NCBI RefSeq assembly: GCF_016887565.1
Contig: NZ_CP069396.1
Location: 5,252,001-5,316,000, forward strand
Length of the DNA stretch: 64,000 nt
Reading direction: 5' to 3'
Origin: Archangium violaceum
GTDB lineage: Bacteria > Myxococcota > Myxococcia > Myxococcales > Myxococcaceae
A program made the translations under genes and the position numbers. Of the stretch, positions 17,318-25,774 are shown one piece after another; position 1 is the first letter of the stretch, and the number at the start of each line of letters is the position of its first letter. The notes beneath the pieces were generated by a model. It ran no database searches and was not told the DNA's origin. It worked only from the letters and a program-made list of their open reading frames with translations.

Positions 17318-18259
17318 CTAAGCGACCAGCACGGCCATGCCGTGGAGCAGGCTCAGGGCCTGCTCACGCGAGGGCAGACCCGCCTCGCGCACGAGCTGCT
17401 CGGGAGGAATCTGGCTGCGCACCTCGTGCTCCAGCGTGCGCAGTGCCTCGCGGCGGGCCTGGAGGACGCGGTCCCTCTTGGAGGGCGTGAGGCACTCGGA
17501 GGCCCAGGCATCGATGGCCCAGGCCAGCTCGGCGTGGCGCAGCTCGTCGCGCGAGATGGGACCCAATGCGCGGCGCACCTCGGCGTCACCGGCGGTGCGG
17601 GCCTGCCAGGCCGTCACCAGGGCCCCGAAGGTCTCGCGCACACACCCCTCGATGGCATTCTCGGTGAGCATGGCCTCCAGGGAGCGGGGCTGGAAGGGAT
17701 GGATGTCCACCTCGGGCATGCGCGCTCCGTGGCGCCGGGCGAGCGACTGCATGGCGCGGGTGTGGCGGACCTCGTCCGCGGCCGAGCGCCGTGCGGCCTT
17801 CACCAGGACCTCCGGAGCACCATGGGCGGAGAGCTCGTCGGCGAGCCGGAGGAAGGCCGGGACGGAGGCCGCCTCCAGCCAGGCCACATGGGCATGAAGG
17901 GCGCCGAGCAGGGAGTCCGCCTCCCCCAGGAGGGGCTCCTGGAGTCCCTCCGGCCGCCGGCCATCGTTGTTACAGGTGAAGTAGGTGCAGACGACCTTCA
18001 CGCCCCCATCGCTCGTGGATTCACCGCAGGTTGTCAGGCGCGCGCCATGTGGGTGCTCGGGGCAGTTGGCGCACGAGAGACTTCCGTCCGGATTGCGCTG
18101 GATGCCCTCGGCGGTCAGGGTATCGGGGCCGCTCACGCAGTCCTCGCTGGACCCGGGGCATGCCATCAGTGGGAGTACGGGCGCGGCGAGCAGCAGCCGG
18201 TAGAGGGTGCGCCTCAGCACGCGATTCTTCGGGAGCGACTCGTTCTTTCGATGGGACAT
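17318..18259 (-). CDS. Ferritin-like domain lipoprotein
   Basis: 313 residues from an ATG at 18259 after AAGGGGG. The N-terminus has arginine pairs and a lipobox (LPLMAC). A cysteine-containing segment follows (CANCPEH, CTYFTC). From about residue 125 it is a four-helix bundle with two E-x-x-H iron-site motifs, ADEVRHTRAM and RDELRHAELAW, plus separate glutamates in LEAASVPAFLRLADEL and IEGCVRETFG. It resembles ferritin-like di-iron proteins of myxobacteria, so iron binding in the envelope is likely. Enzymatic role unknown. Confidence 0.8.
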   Translation of the reverse strand: MSHRKNESLPKNRVLRRTLYRLLLAAPVLPLMACPGSSEDCVSGPDTLTAEGIQRNPDGSLSCANCPEHPHGARLTTCGESTSDGGVKVVCTYFTCNNDGRRPEGLQEPLLGEADSLLGALHAHVAWLEAASVPAFLRLADELSAHGAPEVLVKAARRSAADEVRHTRAMQSLARRHGARMPEVDIHPFQPRSLEAMLTENAIEGCVRETFGALVTAWQARTAGDAEVRRALGPISRDELRHAELAWAIDAWASECLTPSKRDRVLQARREALRTLEHEVRSQIPPEQLVREAGLPSREQALSLLHGMAVLVA

Positions 18260-18409
18260 CGGACCCCCTTTGTCTTTCGGGGATGGGTCCAACCTCCGGC
18301 CTGGTTGAACGGGCGGCGCCAGGATACAGCATCCCGAGACGACGTGGCCCCCCGGCCCCTGTGTCACGAGGCCGCACGGTGACACGTCGTCGCGGATCCT
18401 GGGTTTCCT

Positions 18410-18443
18410 GAGCGCCCCGCGGTCAATCGGCCGTGGGGCGCTC
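18410..18443 (-). terminator. Hairpin downstream of ridA-like gene
   Basis: GAGCGCCCC (18410-18418) pairs with GGGGCGCTC (18435-18443), 20 bp past the minus-strand stop at 18464. No U-tract follows. Confidence 0.5.
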
Positions 18444-18463
18444 GTGCCAGGTTGCCGCGTTGG

Positions 18464-18874
18464 TCAGTCCACGACCGCGGTGGCTTCGATCTCGACGAGG
18501 ACGCCTGGCTCGAAGAGCACGGAGACCCCGATCAGCGATGCCGGCGCTGGCACGATCTGCAACTCCTTGGCGACCTGTTCGATGCCGGCAAGGAAGTCGG
18601 ACATCATCTCGCGCTTCCAGTCGACCACATAGAACGTCAGTCGGACGACGTCGCTGAACGTCGCCCCGGCGGCCGCAAGGGCGATGGCGACGTTGCGGTA
18701 GGCCTGCGCCACCTGTCCAGCCAGGTCACCCGGCGCGACGAGCTGACCCTTCGCGTCATACGCGACCTGCCCCGCGATGTGCACCTGCCGGGTGCCGGTG
18801 GCAATCGCCACCTGTCGGTATCGGTACGCGTCGGTCTTCGGGATTCCGTCGGGGTTGATCAGGGTTACGGGCAT
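18464..18874 (-). CDS. RidA/YjgF/UK114 family protein
   Basis: 136 residues, normal family length. Visible motifs include HIAGQVAYDAKGQLVAPGDLAGQ and the NV-x-x-ALAAAGATFSDVVRLTFYVVD core, with EIEATAVVD at the C-terminus. RidA proteins hydrolyse reactive enamine/imine intermediates; here the substrate-binding arginine of the canonical motif is not obvious, so it may be a divergent subfamily member. The start at 18874 follows GGAG. It is divergent from a LysR regulator, which probably controls it. Confidence 0.9.
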   Translation of the reverse strand: MPVTLINPDGIPKTDAYRYRQVAIATGTRQVHIAGQVAYDAKGQLVAPGDLAGQVAQAYRNVAIALAAAGATFSDVVRLTFYVVDWKREMMSDFLAGIEQVAKELQIVPAPASLIGVSVLFEPGVLVEIEATAVVD

Positions 18875-18995
18875 GGGTGATCTCCAGTTGGCGGTGTCGG
18901 GTGAAGAGCTCCGGGAACGTCGCTCGTATACCGAGTCCATTGACGAACGGCGTTCCCCTCTCCGGCGACGCGGGAGCTACAGTGGAAAGCCATCA

Positions 18996-19901
18996 ATGAA
19001 ACGCGCCCATCTGGATGAGATCTTCGCCTTCATGTCCGTCGTGGACGCGGGCAGCTTCGTGGGCGGCGGCCAGGCCCTCGGCCTGACGCGCTCGGCGGCT
19101 GGCAAGGCGTTGGCCCGGCTGGAATCCCGCCTCGGGGTGCGCCTGCTCAATCGCACGACGCGCCACCTGAGTCTCACCGACGATGGCCGTGTCTTCCATG
19201 AGCATTGCCTGCAAGTCCTGGCGGCCCTGGACGAAGCGGAAGCCAGCGTCGGTCAGCGCACGGGCACTCCCCGGGGGGTTTTGCGGCTCACCCTGCCCGA
19301 CGCATTCGGCAGACTGCATGTCCTTCCCTTGCTGCGGGACTATCTGCGGACCTGGCCCGAGGTGCAGGCGGAGGTGAGCTTCACCGATCGCGTCGCGGAT
19401 ATCATCGAGGAAGGTTACGACCTGGCCGTGCGCATCAATGCGTCCAGCACCGATACGCGCCTGGTTTCCCGGCTCGTGGCTCAACACCGGGCGGTCGTCT
19501 GCGCCGCGCCCTCCTACCTCGAGGCGCGTGGCAAACCCGAGACGCTGGAGGAGCTCGCGGCGCATGATTGTCTGATATTCAGTAGCCGGACGCGACGACA
19601 GGGTTGGCGTCTGCGCCAGAAGGGCGGCTCCTGGGTGAAGGTGGAGGGGCGAAGCCGCCTTCGTCTCGACAGTGGCGAGGCGATCCGGGACGCGGCTGTC
19701 GCGGGGCTGGGCATCGCCGCTCTTCCCGGCTTTCTGGTCGACGAAGACCTGGCGGGTGGGCGGCTCGAGGCGCTGCTGCCGTCTTTCGAGACGGAGGACG
19801 TCCGGATCATGGCGATCTATCCGAGCAAACGTCACCTGCCGGCGAAGGTGCGGCGCTTCATCGACCTGATGGTCGAGCAATGGAGCGCGAAGTCGCTCTG
19901 A
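18996..19901 (+). CDS. LysR-type transcriptional regulator
   Basis: 301 residues. The N-terminal winged helix (SFVGGGQALGLTRSAAGKAL, then RLGVRLLNRTTRHLSLTDDG) and the periplasmic-binding-like effector domain (DLAVRIN, AAPSYLEARG, GLGIAALPGFLV) are all present and intact. GGAAAG precedes the ATG. Its 121-bp intergenic region with the divergent ridA-like gene is the classical LysR arrangement, so it most likely regulates that gene. Confidence 0.93.
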   Translation: MKRAHLDEIFAFMSVVDAGSFVGGGQALGLTRSAAGKALARLESRLGVRLLNRTTRHLSLTDDGRVFHEHCLQVLAALDEAEASVGQRTGTPRGVLRLTLPDAFGRLHVLPLLRDYLRTWPEVQAEVSFTDRVADIIEEGYDLAVRINASSTDTRLVSRLVAQHRAVVCAAPSYLEARGKPETLEELAAHDCLIFSSRTRRQGWRLRQKGGSWVKVEGRSRLRLDSGEAIRDAAVAGLGIAALPGFLVDEDLAGGRLEALLPSFETEDVRIMAIYPSKRHLPAKVRRFIDLMVEQWSAKSL

Positions 19902-19962
19902 TGCCACTTGTCGCCCGACACGTCACGCCCCCCAATCCTTTGAGATTGCAGAGCTTCTGAAG

Positions 19963-19988
19963 GTGGAGGCGGCGGGAATCGAACCCGC
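19963..19988 (-). repeat. tmRNA/tRNA 3'-end-like attachment repeat, left
   Basis: Read on the minus strand this is a T-arm stem GCGGG, loop TTCGATT, stem CCCGC, then the acceptor 3' strand CGCCTCC and A. That is exactly how many tmRNA genes end. The rest of a tmRNA or tRNA is absent: no complementary GGAGGCG-type 5' acceptor occurs at the right distance. A near-copy lacking 4 bases lies in the same orientation at 26688-26709. I interpret it as the left attachment site of the island. Confidence 0.6.
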
Positions 19989-19989
19989 G

Positions 19990-20043
19990 CCGGGCGGTGC
20001 GAAACTCCCAGCAGAATCGCGCCCTTACCTCGTAACCGCCCGG
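19990..20043. repeat. Inverted repeat next to the left attachment site
   Basis: CCGGGCGGT (19990-19998) pairs perfectly with ACCGCCCGG (20035-20043) over 9 bp with a 36-nt spacer, one base inside the left repeat. It may be an integrase arm site, a hairpin, or a scar of recombination. Confidence 0.4.
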
Positions 20044-20418
20044 AATGATTGGGAGTCGTCATCCCGCCGCGTCCCCTCCTTTCTCGCCCCATTTCAGCCC
20101 ATTCCGCAGGCTCCTGCGACATACGTGCAACACAGCAGATCCTCACCAGAGCCGGTCGGCCTCCTCCTGCGCAATACGGGATGTGCAGGGGCAGGGCTGA
20201 CGCTCGACCGTTGCGCAGCGCAACGTCCCAGCGCGGTGCCGCCCAGACGGTGAGGGTGAGGAAGAACAAAGGACGAAACCGGGCAAGAGGGCGTGCGGCG
20301 AGGAGGAGTGGCGGCCCCGGTGGAGCCTCACCATGGAGGCCGAGTACTTCTTCGGGCCCTGATGCCATAGTGTCGTGGATTGTTTTGTGTCTCTCTGCAA
20401 TCGCGACAATTCAACGCA
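20044..20418. other. Island sequence without a recognisable gene
   Basis: Noncoding or decayed stretch between the left attachment site and the DUF4238 remnant. It contains copy 1 of a 46-bp direct repeat (20258-20303). No frame has codon use like the chromosome. Confidence 0.5.
20258..20303. repeat. 46-bp direct repeat, copy 1
   Basis: Identical over 46 bp to 21768-21813 in the same orientation (starting GAGGAAGAACAAAGG, ending GTGCGGCGAGG), 1,510 bp apart, with divergent flanks. The pair brackets the DUF4238 remnant. Probably the end of a mobile element. Confidence 0.8.
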
Positions 20419-21334
20419 CTATGCGCTATCCGGCTCAAGATCTGCCCTCCTAGCAGCATACACCTGCTCTAACGCTATCGAAGCAATGATGCCGTTGTAC
20501 TTCCTGACGTCGTCCGCAGAAATGGTTTTTCGTCCACGACCCGCGCACTGCCCGCTAAAATCCAAGATCAAAGCAAGAGAAGGAGTGAGAGGATAGTAGA
20601 TCTCCAGCTCTGTTGGTGGCTCATCATTCACCTCCACAGCGCGCAGGTTGACAAGCGGGTGATCTCCGGCGATGAATCTCGCGTCCGACGGTGCATCTAT
20701 TAGTGTGATTTGACTCAGCGTGCGCCGGAAAAAAATGCCAGCGCCCATTGTCGTCGAATATACAGCCCGAAGTGGGCCCATTATCGCATCGACATTGCAC
20801 TTCAATTGCGGAAATTCCAGAAGGGCCCTGGTCATGCGGCCAATCATAAGCGGCGTCCGCAGGTGCTGCATTGCGATGAAACGGGCAAAAGATACGAAAT
20901 TATCGTCGTCATTCAGGACGGCCAAGTTGCCCCGTCGCAACTCGTCGACGATCTCGACAACGTCGCCTTCTATCTCTGAATGAATCCCTTCCTCTAGAGT
21001 GTTAATCTGCACCTCCAATTCTTGCTCAATCTCCAAATCGCGCCGACCCCTTGCCTCATAGATTCTCTTGAGGTGAAAGATAGAGGTGAAGCTAGGAAGC
21101 CAACCGGCAGCCAAATGCCGGAGCTCAGGGTCTGTTATCCTGCTAGTCAAAAGCCTAATGGCGCTAATGTCATCCTCGCTCTCTCAGTCGATAGAAGTCT
21201 CGAGCATTGGCAACATTCTTAGCGCTCGTGGCAAACACTTTGCCATCGCGACGACACCAAAGTTTCCCATCCACCTCCCACGCCGACAGGTAACTCCTCC
21301 ATACGTAATGCTGCCGCCTAGTGTTGTTTGTCAT
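20419..21334 (-). pseudogene. DUF4238 family gene broken by a frameshift
   Basis: The first piece (ATG at 21334) encodes RRQHYVWRSYLSAWEVDGKL, the standard opening of DUF4238, and runs to a TGA at 21170-21172. The second piece, in another frame, continues EDDISAIRLLTSRITDPELR and ends at 20419 with family-like motifs (GDHPLVNL, YYPLTPSLALIL). The break falls in a GA dinucleotide run near 21177-21190; adding one GA unit joins them as RLRESEDDIS. Total about 300 residues. Base composition is much less GC-rich than neighbours, indicating transfer. The role of DUF4238 is unknown; it is often found in defence or mobile contexts. Confidence 0.8.
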
Positions 21335-22032
21335 GAATCCCCGACCTTGTCTCTTGTCAACGTGACATGTAGTCTGATGCTCCACCATGGAGCGACTCAC
21401 TGCTTAGAACTCTGCGGCATCGCGCTCGATCGCCGCGTGCTCCGCCTTGGTAAGTACATAGCACATCCGTGCTCTGTCAGCCCCGTTTAGCCTCCCCTGC
21501 GACTCCTGAGTCGCTCTCTTCGGCTTGCCGAAAGCTGTGCCGCCAGCAACTGTCGTAGTCTGCGCCCATATATCCCCTCCCGCTCTCAGACCGAGCGCAT
21601 TACGTTGCGGCCCTCGGTGCTCAGGGAGCTCGTCCGCGCGCCGACTGTTCCGCGCACATTTCAGGCTGGCCGCTCCTTCTTCCCAGGCATGGTTGCCCGC
21701 CGCAACAGGCGCACCAAAGCTCAACCTCGCGGACACCGCCTTCCTTGACGGGCCCTTCTTCAAGGGCGAGGAAGAACAAAGGACGAAACCGGGCAAGAGG
21801 GCGTGCGGCGAGGCGGCGCCAGCGTCGAGCGGCAGACGCGTGCGCGCTGCTCCGACAAGGGCGGTGGACAGTCGCAGGTAAGCGGGGGCGCTGCGTCGGC
21901 ACAGGCGCCCGGTGTCGCAACCGCAAGGCAGGAGGCAGGCCGCCCGGGGGGCCCGTGACGTCCACCGCGCGGCACGCCGGGGAGGCGCCGGCCCACGCCG
22001 CTCCAGGCGCGAGAGCCGCTCGCGTGCGGACT
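21335..22032. other. Island sequence without a secure gene
   Basis: About 700 bp of mixed composition containing copy 2 of the 46-bp repeat. A minus-strand stretch ending at 21404 (tail ARMCYVLTKAEHAAIERDAAEF, shortened here) has somewhat protein-like composition but no start or family. Nothing else recognised. Confidence 0.4.
21768..21813. repeat. 46-bp direct repeat, copy 2
   Basis: Exact copy of 20258-20303. It lies downstream (in minus-strand sense) of the IS91-like transposase remnant, compatible with being that element's terminus. Confidence 0.8.
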
Positions 22033-22180
22033 CTACGGACGTGCCAGCACCTGGCGCCGCCCTCCGCACGGGCAGCGCCACACGTCCTCGCCAAAGGTGC
22101 GCCGCTGCAAGCCGGCCCCGTCCAGCCTCGACCGCTTCAGGGGCGCGTCCGTGACGGCCGCCTCGGTGACGAAAGCGCCG
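22033..22180 (-). pseudogene. IS91-type transposase C-terminal remnant
   Basis: The frame encodes LDGAGLQRRTFGEDVWRCPC followed by GGRRQVLA. This matches the zinc-binding tail of IS91/IS801-type Y2 transposases, in which L-x-R-x-F-x-x-D-V-x-x-C-P-x-C-G-G-R-x-x-V-L-A is standard. The rest of the transposase is absent, and residues upstream do not resemble the family. One cysteine spacing is altered (CPCGG instead of CPxCGG). A degraded fragment. Confidence 0.55.
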
Positions 22181-22274
22181 ACGAGCCTCAAACCGGCGGG
22201 GGGACCACCGAGCGAGTCACCCGTCGGCTCTCTCGGGACGAGCCCAATAGCACACCCGGACGAGCGCTCTACGA

Positions 22275-22628
22275 CTAGAGACTCCCGAAAATGCGCTCGA
22301 AGGTCGAGGGAGAGGCCTCTTCCTTCAACCTCTTGACAAGCACGACGCTGATCCGGCGAAGGACGGCGCTCCGACCCCGAGACCCGCCTTGTGTCGCGGA
22401 CGCGTCGTCCCCCATGGCGGCGTGCGTCGCGCCTGCCGCCTTCCACACGTCGCGGAGCATCGCCTCGTGGTCGGTCTCCTTCCTCAGTCGCTCGCGGAGA
22501 GCCTCGACCTCTTCCAGCGTTGCAGCGGCCGCGACGAGAAGCTCCTTGTCAAGGGATGAGCGCCCGCCGATCTTCGGGAAGCGCTCGGAGTCCCGTTTGA
22601 ACGTGTCCAAGTGCGCGGGGTTGTCCAA
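22275..22628 (-). CDS. Hypothetical protein, possibly partial
   Basis: About 117 residues from a tentative TTG at 22628 (no ATG or ribosome site is convincing). Composition looks coding: a charged helical stretch (TLEEVEALRERLRKETDHE) and a C-terminal RRISVVLVKRLKEEA helix. It follows the ankyrin gene on the same strand, 44 bp after its stop. It may be a truncated gene or a second small partner of the toxin/immunity pair. Family not recognised. Confidence 0.4.
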   Translation of the reverse strand: MDNPAHLDTFKRDSERFPKIGGRSSLDKELLVAAAATLEEVEALRERLRKETDHEAMLRDVWKAAGATHAAMGDDASATQGGSRGRSAVLRRISVVLVKRLKEEASPSTFERIFGSL

Positions 22629-22672
22629 GTCGAGCGGCGCCCTCCGTGAACCGGAGGCGCGCGCCCTCCACT

Positions 22673-23305
22673 CTACAAGGGGATGCGGTCCTTCGCTCCT
22701 CCGAGCAATTCGAACGCGGCGTCCCATGTTTGGGAATCGGATTCAGCGCGCGGCGGCAGGCGGTAGTGCGCGGGCCGACCGTCCTCGTCCGGAGCCCTCG
22801 GATCAGCGCCCGCGTGGAGAAGCAGCTTGATCATGGGGAGGTCCAGCCGATTGGCAGCGTGCCCGAGCGCGGTGTATCCGGTCAGCCCGCCCCAGTCATT
22901 GATCGTCCGGGTGGCTCCCGCGCCCAGGAGAAGCGAGGCCATGTCCAGATTGCCCACCTCCGCCGACGTCCGCAGTGGCGTGATTCCGTCGCGGCTGCAC
23001 ACATTGGGATCGGCTCCCGCCTTCAAGAGCGCTTCGACTGCCGCCAGCTCGTCTTCGCAGGCCGCTACCAGCAAGGGGGTCCTGTCCCGCTCGACGTCCC
23101 ATGCGTTGACGTCCGCACCGTGTTCGAGGAGAGCTAGGAGCACGTCGAGTTCGCCTCCATCGGCGAGCTCGTAGATGGCCACCTGCAGCGGACGCAATCC
23201 CGGCCGCTCTGGCCGCGGCTCGTTCGGATCGGCCCCCCCGGCTAGCAGTTCCTTGACCCGGGCCGTATCGTGCTGCTCAATCGCCGCGAAGAGTTCTTTC
23301 GACAT
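22673..23305 (-). CDS. Ankyrin-repeat protein, probable immunity partner
   Basis: 210 residues made of about five ankyrin repeats, each with the L-L-x-x-G-A-D-x-N turn (ELLAGGADPNE, LLEHGADVNA, LLKAGADPNV, LLLGAGA, LLLHAGADPRA). No signal peptide, so cytoplasmic. Its ATG lies 3 bp after the stop of the upstream toxin-like lipoprotein and its ribosome site (GGAG) lies inside that gene, implying translational coupling. Ankyrin proteins are a known class of immunity proteins in polymorphic toxin systems, so neutralising the upstream toxin is the natural inference. Confidence 0.85.
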   Translation of the reverse strand: MSKELFAAIEQHDTARVKELLAGGADPNEPRPERPGLRPLQVAIYELADGGELDVLLALLEHGADVNAWDVERDRTPLLVAACEDELAAVEALLKAGADPNVCSRDGITPLRTSAEVGNLDMASLLLGAGATRTINDWGGLTGYTALGHAANRLDLPMIKLLLHAGADPRAPDEDGRPAHYRLPPRAESDSQTWDAAFELLGGAKDRIPL

Positions 23306-23308
23306 GGC

Positions 23309-24346
23309 TCATAGCTCCGACATCGGATGACCCGGGGCGCAATTCTTCGCTTCGAGAGCCTTGAGATCCGCAAGGCCCTCTTCGAGTTGGGTCATTGCTG
23401 TGTTGTGGCCCGGATCGGGCTTCCCGCCAAAGCATTTTTTCTGAATCTCCCACCGCTTCTCCAAGACTTTCTTCGTGGCTTCAAGGCGCAGCCGGACCCT
23501 GGAGCACGGCACCTTGTCCAGCTTCTTTTCGTTCTTCGTGTTGGGGACCTTCGGATCGTAGCGGGGAATTTCCTTGGTGAGCTGATCCTTCTCCGCTTCA
23601 AGCTTGTCGAGCAGGCTGTTCTTGCAGGTCTGATTCGGGTAACGCGGAACCCGCTCGTACTCCTCCTCGGAGGAATAGTTCTTGCCCGTCGCCGGATTGA
23701 TCCTGGTCCGCCAATCAGTGGGAGTCGCGACCGCCGCAACCAGGTCCGAATCAGGATCCGGCACGGCCTCCTCTGATTCCTGATGCGCAAGTTCCTCCAC
23801 GAGCCGCCGCGACTCCTCCGCGACGTCCCGCAGCCGTGCCTCGTACTCCCATTGAGCGTCGACCCACGCCGGACGGCGGTCGATCTCCGCTGGTGCGGTA
23901 CTGGAGGGATAGAGCAGAAGGAGGACTGCGAGCAACGGACCCACCCGGGGGAGCGCTTCGGCCAACGTCTTGACGCGTCCAGCCCGCGCGAATCCCTCCG
24001 CTCCCCTCGACACCTCGGCGGCTCGCCCAGTCGCCTTCGCGGCCCTGGAGAATCGCTCGAAGGCCCGTTCCGTTGCGGTGAGCTTGCGATTCAATGCTTC
24101 CCATTGACGCGACTCCAGGTCATTGCGCGCACGAGACAACAGAACCCTGGCCTGCTCCAGGTCCGCCTTTCCAATCCGCGACGGTGGCTGCACCGGGGGG
24201 TCTATCGGCGCGGAGACGAGCCGGAGGCTTGGGCCCGAGGAAGGAGTCAGGACGAAGGCATGGGGCCGTGGCATCGACGACGGGGCGGGCGCGCCCGCAC
24301 AGGCGGAGACCCAGAGCAGAACTACGATGCACGCTCGGAAAGGCAT
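23309..24346 (-). CDS. Lipoprotein with C-terminal Ntox16-like toxin domain
   Basis: 345 residues. A lipobox (LWVSAC) follows the start, which has GGAGGA 8 bp upstream. Residues 55-115 are a charged helical region. A hydrophobic helix (PLLAVLLLLYP) lies near residue 140. The last ~130 residues contain NPATGKNYSSEEEYERVPR, three cysteines and the end motif KKCFGGKPDPGHNTAM, resembling the C-terminal Ntox16 toxin class of polymorphic toxins. The ankyrin gene directly downstream fits an immunity role. Toxin activity and family are inferred, not proven. Confidence 0.6.
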   Translation of the reverse strand: MPFRACIVVLLWVSACAGAPAPSSMPRPHAFVLTPSSGPSLRLVSAPIDPPVQPPSRIGKADLEQARVLLSRARNDLESRQWEALNRKLTATERAFERFSRAAKATGRAAEVSRGAEGFARAGRVKTLAEALPRVGPLLAVLLLLYPSSTAPAEIDRRPAWVDAQWEYEARLRDVAEESRRLVEELAHQESEEAVPDPDSDLVAAVATPTDWRTRINPATGKNYSSEEEYERVPRYPNQTCKNSLLDKLEAEKDQLTKEIPRYDPKVPNTKNEKKLDKVPCSRVRLRLEATKKVLEKRWEIQKKCFGGKPDPGHNTAMTQLEEGLADLKALEAKNCAPGHPMSEL

Positions 24347-24629
24347 GGAGACGTCCTCCGATACAGTCAGGACCCATCAAGTCCTGGCGGAACGGATCGG
24401 AGTATGCGGGCAACCTCTGACGGTGCGGAGGATGCCGGAGCAAGGCGGGCGCGGCCCAAAATCGTGAAGAAGCGGGACATCTCGGGATGGGAGCACGGGC
24501 GGTGCGGCGACGGAGCAGACGGAGACGATTGGACGGCATCAGTGCGCTACGGGCCACCACGGTGGGCACCTCGGGCTCGCTTCAGGACCGTGGGGAGAGT
24601 CGGTGGCCTTGGCGGTGGTGCCCCCGATT
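24347..24629. other. Noncoding stretch upstream of the toxin operon
   Basis: 283 bp between the toxin start and the 3' end of the broken recombinase. No gene recognised; it should carry the toxin operon promoter. Confidence 0.4.
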
Positions 24630-24779
24630 TCACGTGCTTTGTGAGAGGTGGGTGACAACTGGTGGCCAACTGGTGGTGCTCGCGGAGTGGTGGCCCACGA
24701 CAGCGGCAATCGCTGTCAGGGGGAGTCCCCCTGACTTGGGCCTCACCTCCTGGCCGCATTCCGAAGCCCACGTCACTAA

Positions 24780-25770
24780 GAGCTCGTTTCAAAAATGGAC
24801 CTGAGAGGTCAGGTAACATGCCCTGCCTATTCAGGGCCATTTCGTAAATGGCGCTCAAGCACGCGATAGAGAAGGAGGCAGTGGCCAAGGCGAAGGAGTG
24901 CCAGGTGCATCTGTGGGTTCCGCTCTTCGCGAATCCGCAGGCGTTTCATCTGGTGGAACCAGTCCAGGGAGCGCTCCACCACCCAGCGATGGCGTCCCAA
25001 ACGCTCCTTCGACTCCACGCCTCGGCGGGCGATGCGGGGAACGATGTGGCGCTTCCGTAATCCCCGGCGGGTATCGGCATAATCGTACCCCTTGTCGCCG
25101 TGCCCTTTCGCCGGACGCCTGCGTGGCCTGCCTCGTGGCCCCTTGATGGGGAGGATGGCGTCGAGGAGCGGCAGCGCCTCGCGCTTGTCGTGCACGTTGG
25201 CGGCCGACAGCAAGGTGGCCAGCGGCAGGCCCCGGCGGTCTACGACCAGGTGGTGCTTGCTGCCCGCCTTTCCTCTGTCCGTTGGATTCGGGCCTGTTTG
25301 GGCCCCCCTTTTATCGCCCGTAGGCTGCTGGAGTCGAACGAGGCCCGGCTCCAGTCAATGAGCCCCTTGTGCCCCAACTCGTTCAGCAACACCCGCTGGA
25401 GCTTCTCGAAGACTCCTGCTCGGCTCCACTTTCGCAGCCTCCTCCAGCACGTCGCCCCGCTGCACCCGAACACCTCGGCTGGCAGGTCTCTCCAGGCGAT
25501 GCCCGTCCTGAGCACGAAGATAATGCCCCGCAGGCACGCCCTATCGTCGCGCAATGGACGACCTCTTCTCCCTTTGCGGCGATGTCGTGGCAGCAGCGGC
25601 TCCACCCTCGCCCACAGCTCGTCCGGGACCAGTTCGCGCCTCATGCTTGCGAGGATGAGCACCAGGTACGTAGAGGGAAGTCTGGATACCTCTGCGGTTC
25701 ATTTATGAAACAATCCCGGGGAGGCAGGTCAGATGACCTAGGCTCCCTGGTCCATTTTTGAAACGAGCTC
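24780..25770 (-). mobile_element. IS5-family (IS427/IS1031-like) insertion sequence, complete
   Basis: 991 bp with perfect 22-bp terminal inverted repeats, GAGCTCGTTTCAAAAATGGACC at 24780-24801 and its complement at 25749-25770. It is flanked by a TAA target duplication (24777-24779 and 25771-25773), the TNA type expected of this group. It carries two overlapping transposase frames. It inserted inside the 5-bp target duplication of the MITE at 25775, so it is the younger insertion. Confidence 0.93.
24827..25644 (-). CDS. IS5-family transposase made by -1 frameshifting
   Basis: Frame A (from the ATG at 25644, ending at 25240) gives the N-terminal domain MRRELVPDELWARVEPLLP and CLRGIIFVLRTGIAWRDLP plus the first catalytic Asp in SFDSSSLRA. 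Frame B (to 24827) gives DRGKAGSKHHLVVD, the second Asp in GDKGYDYADTR and the Glu in WVVERSLDWFHQMKR. They join at A4G6 (25303-25312 on the plus strand as C6T4), the typical slippery site for this group. All DDE residues are present, so the transposase may be active. Confidence 0.9.
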
Positions 25771-25774
25771 TAAG

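Noticed and set aside
20200-20260. A CRISPR array in the island
   Set aside because: Only two copies of a 46-bp repeat exist, 1.5 kb apart, with no regular spacers.
19963-20330. A complete tmRNA gene on the minus strand
   Set aside because: Only the T-arm and acceptor 3' strand are present; no matching 5' acceptor, D-arm-like start or tag-peptide frame occurs within 400 bases.
21404-22081. A 225-codon minus-strand protein
   Set aside because: Mostly low-complexity Arg/Ala/Pro composition with no ribosome site or family, crossing the IS91 remnant in another frame and the 46-bp repeat.
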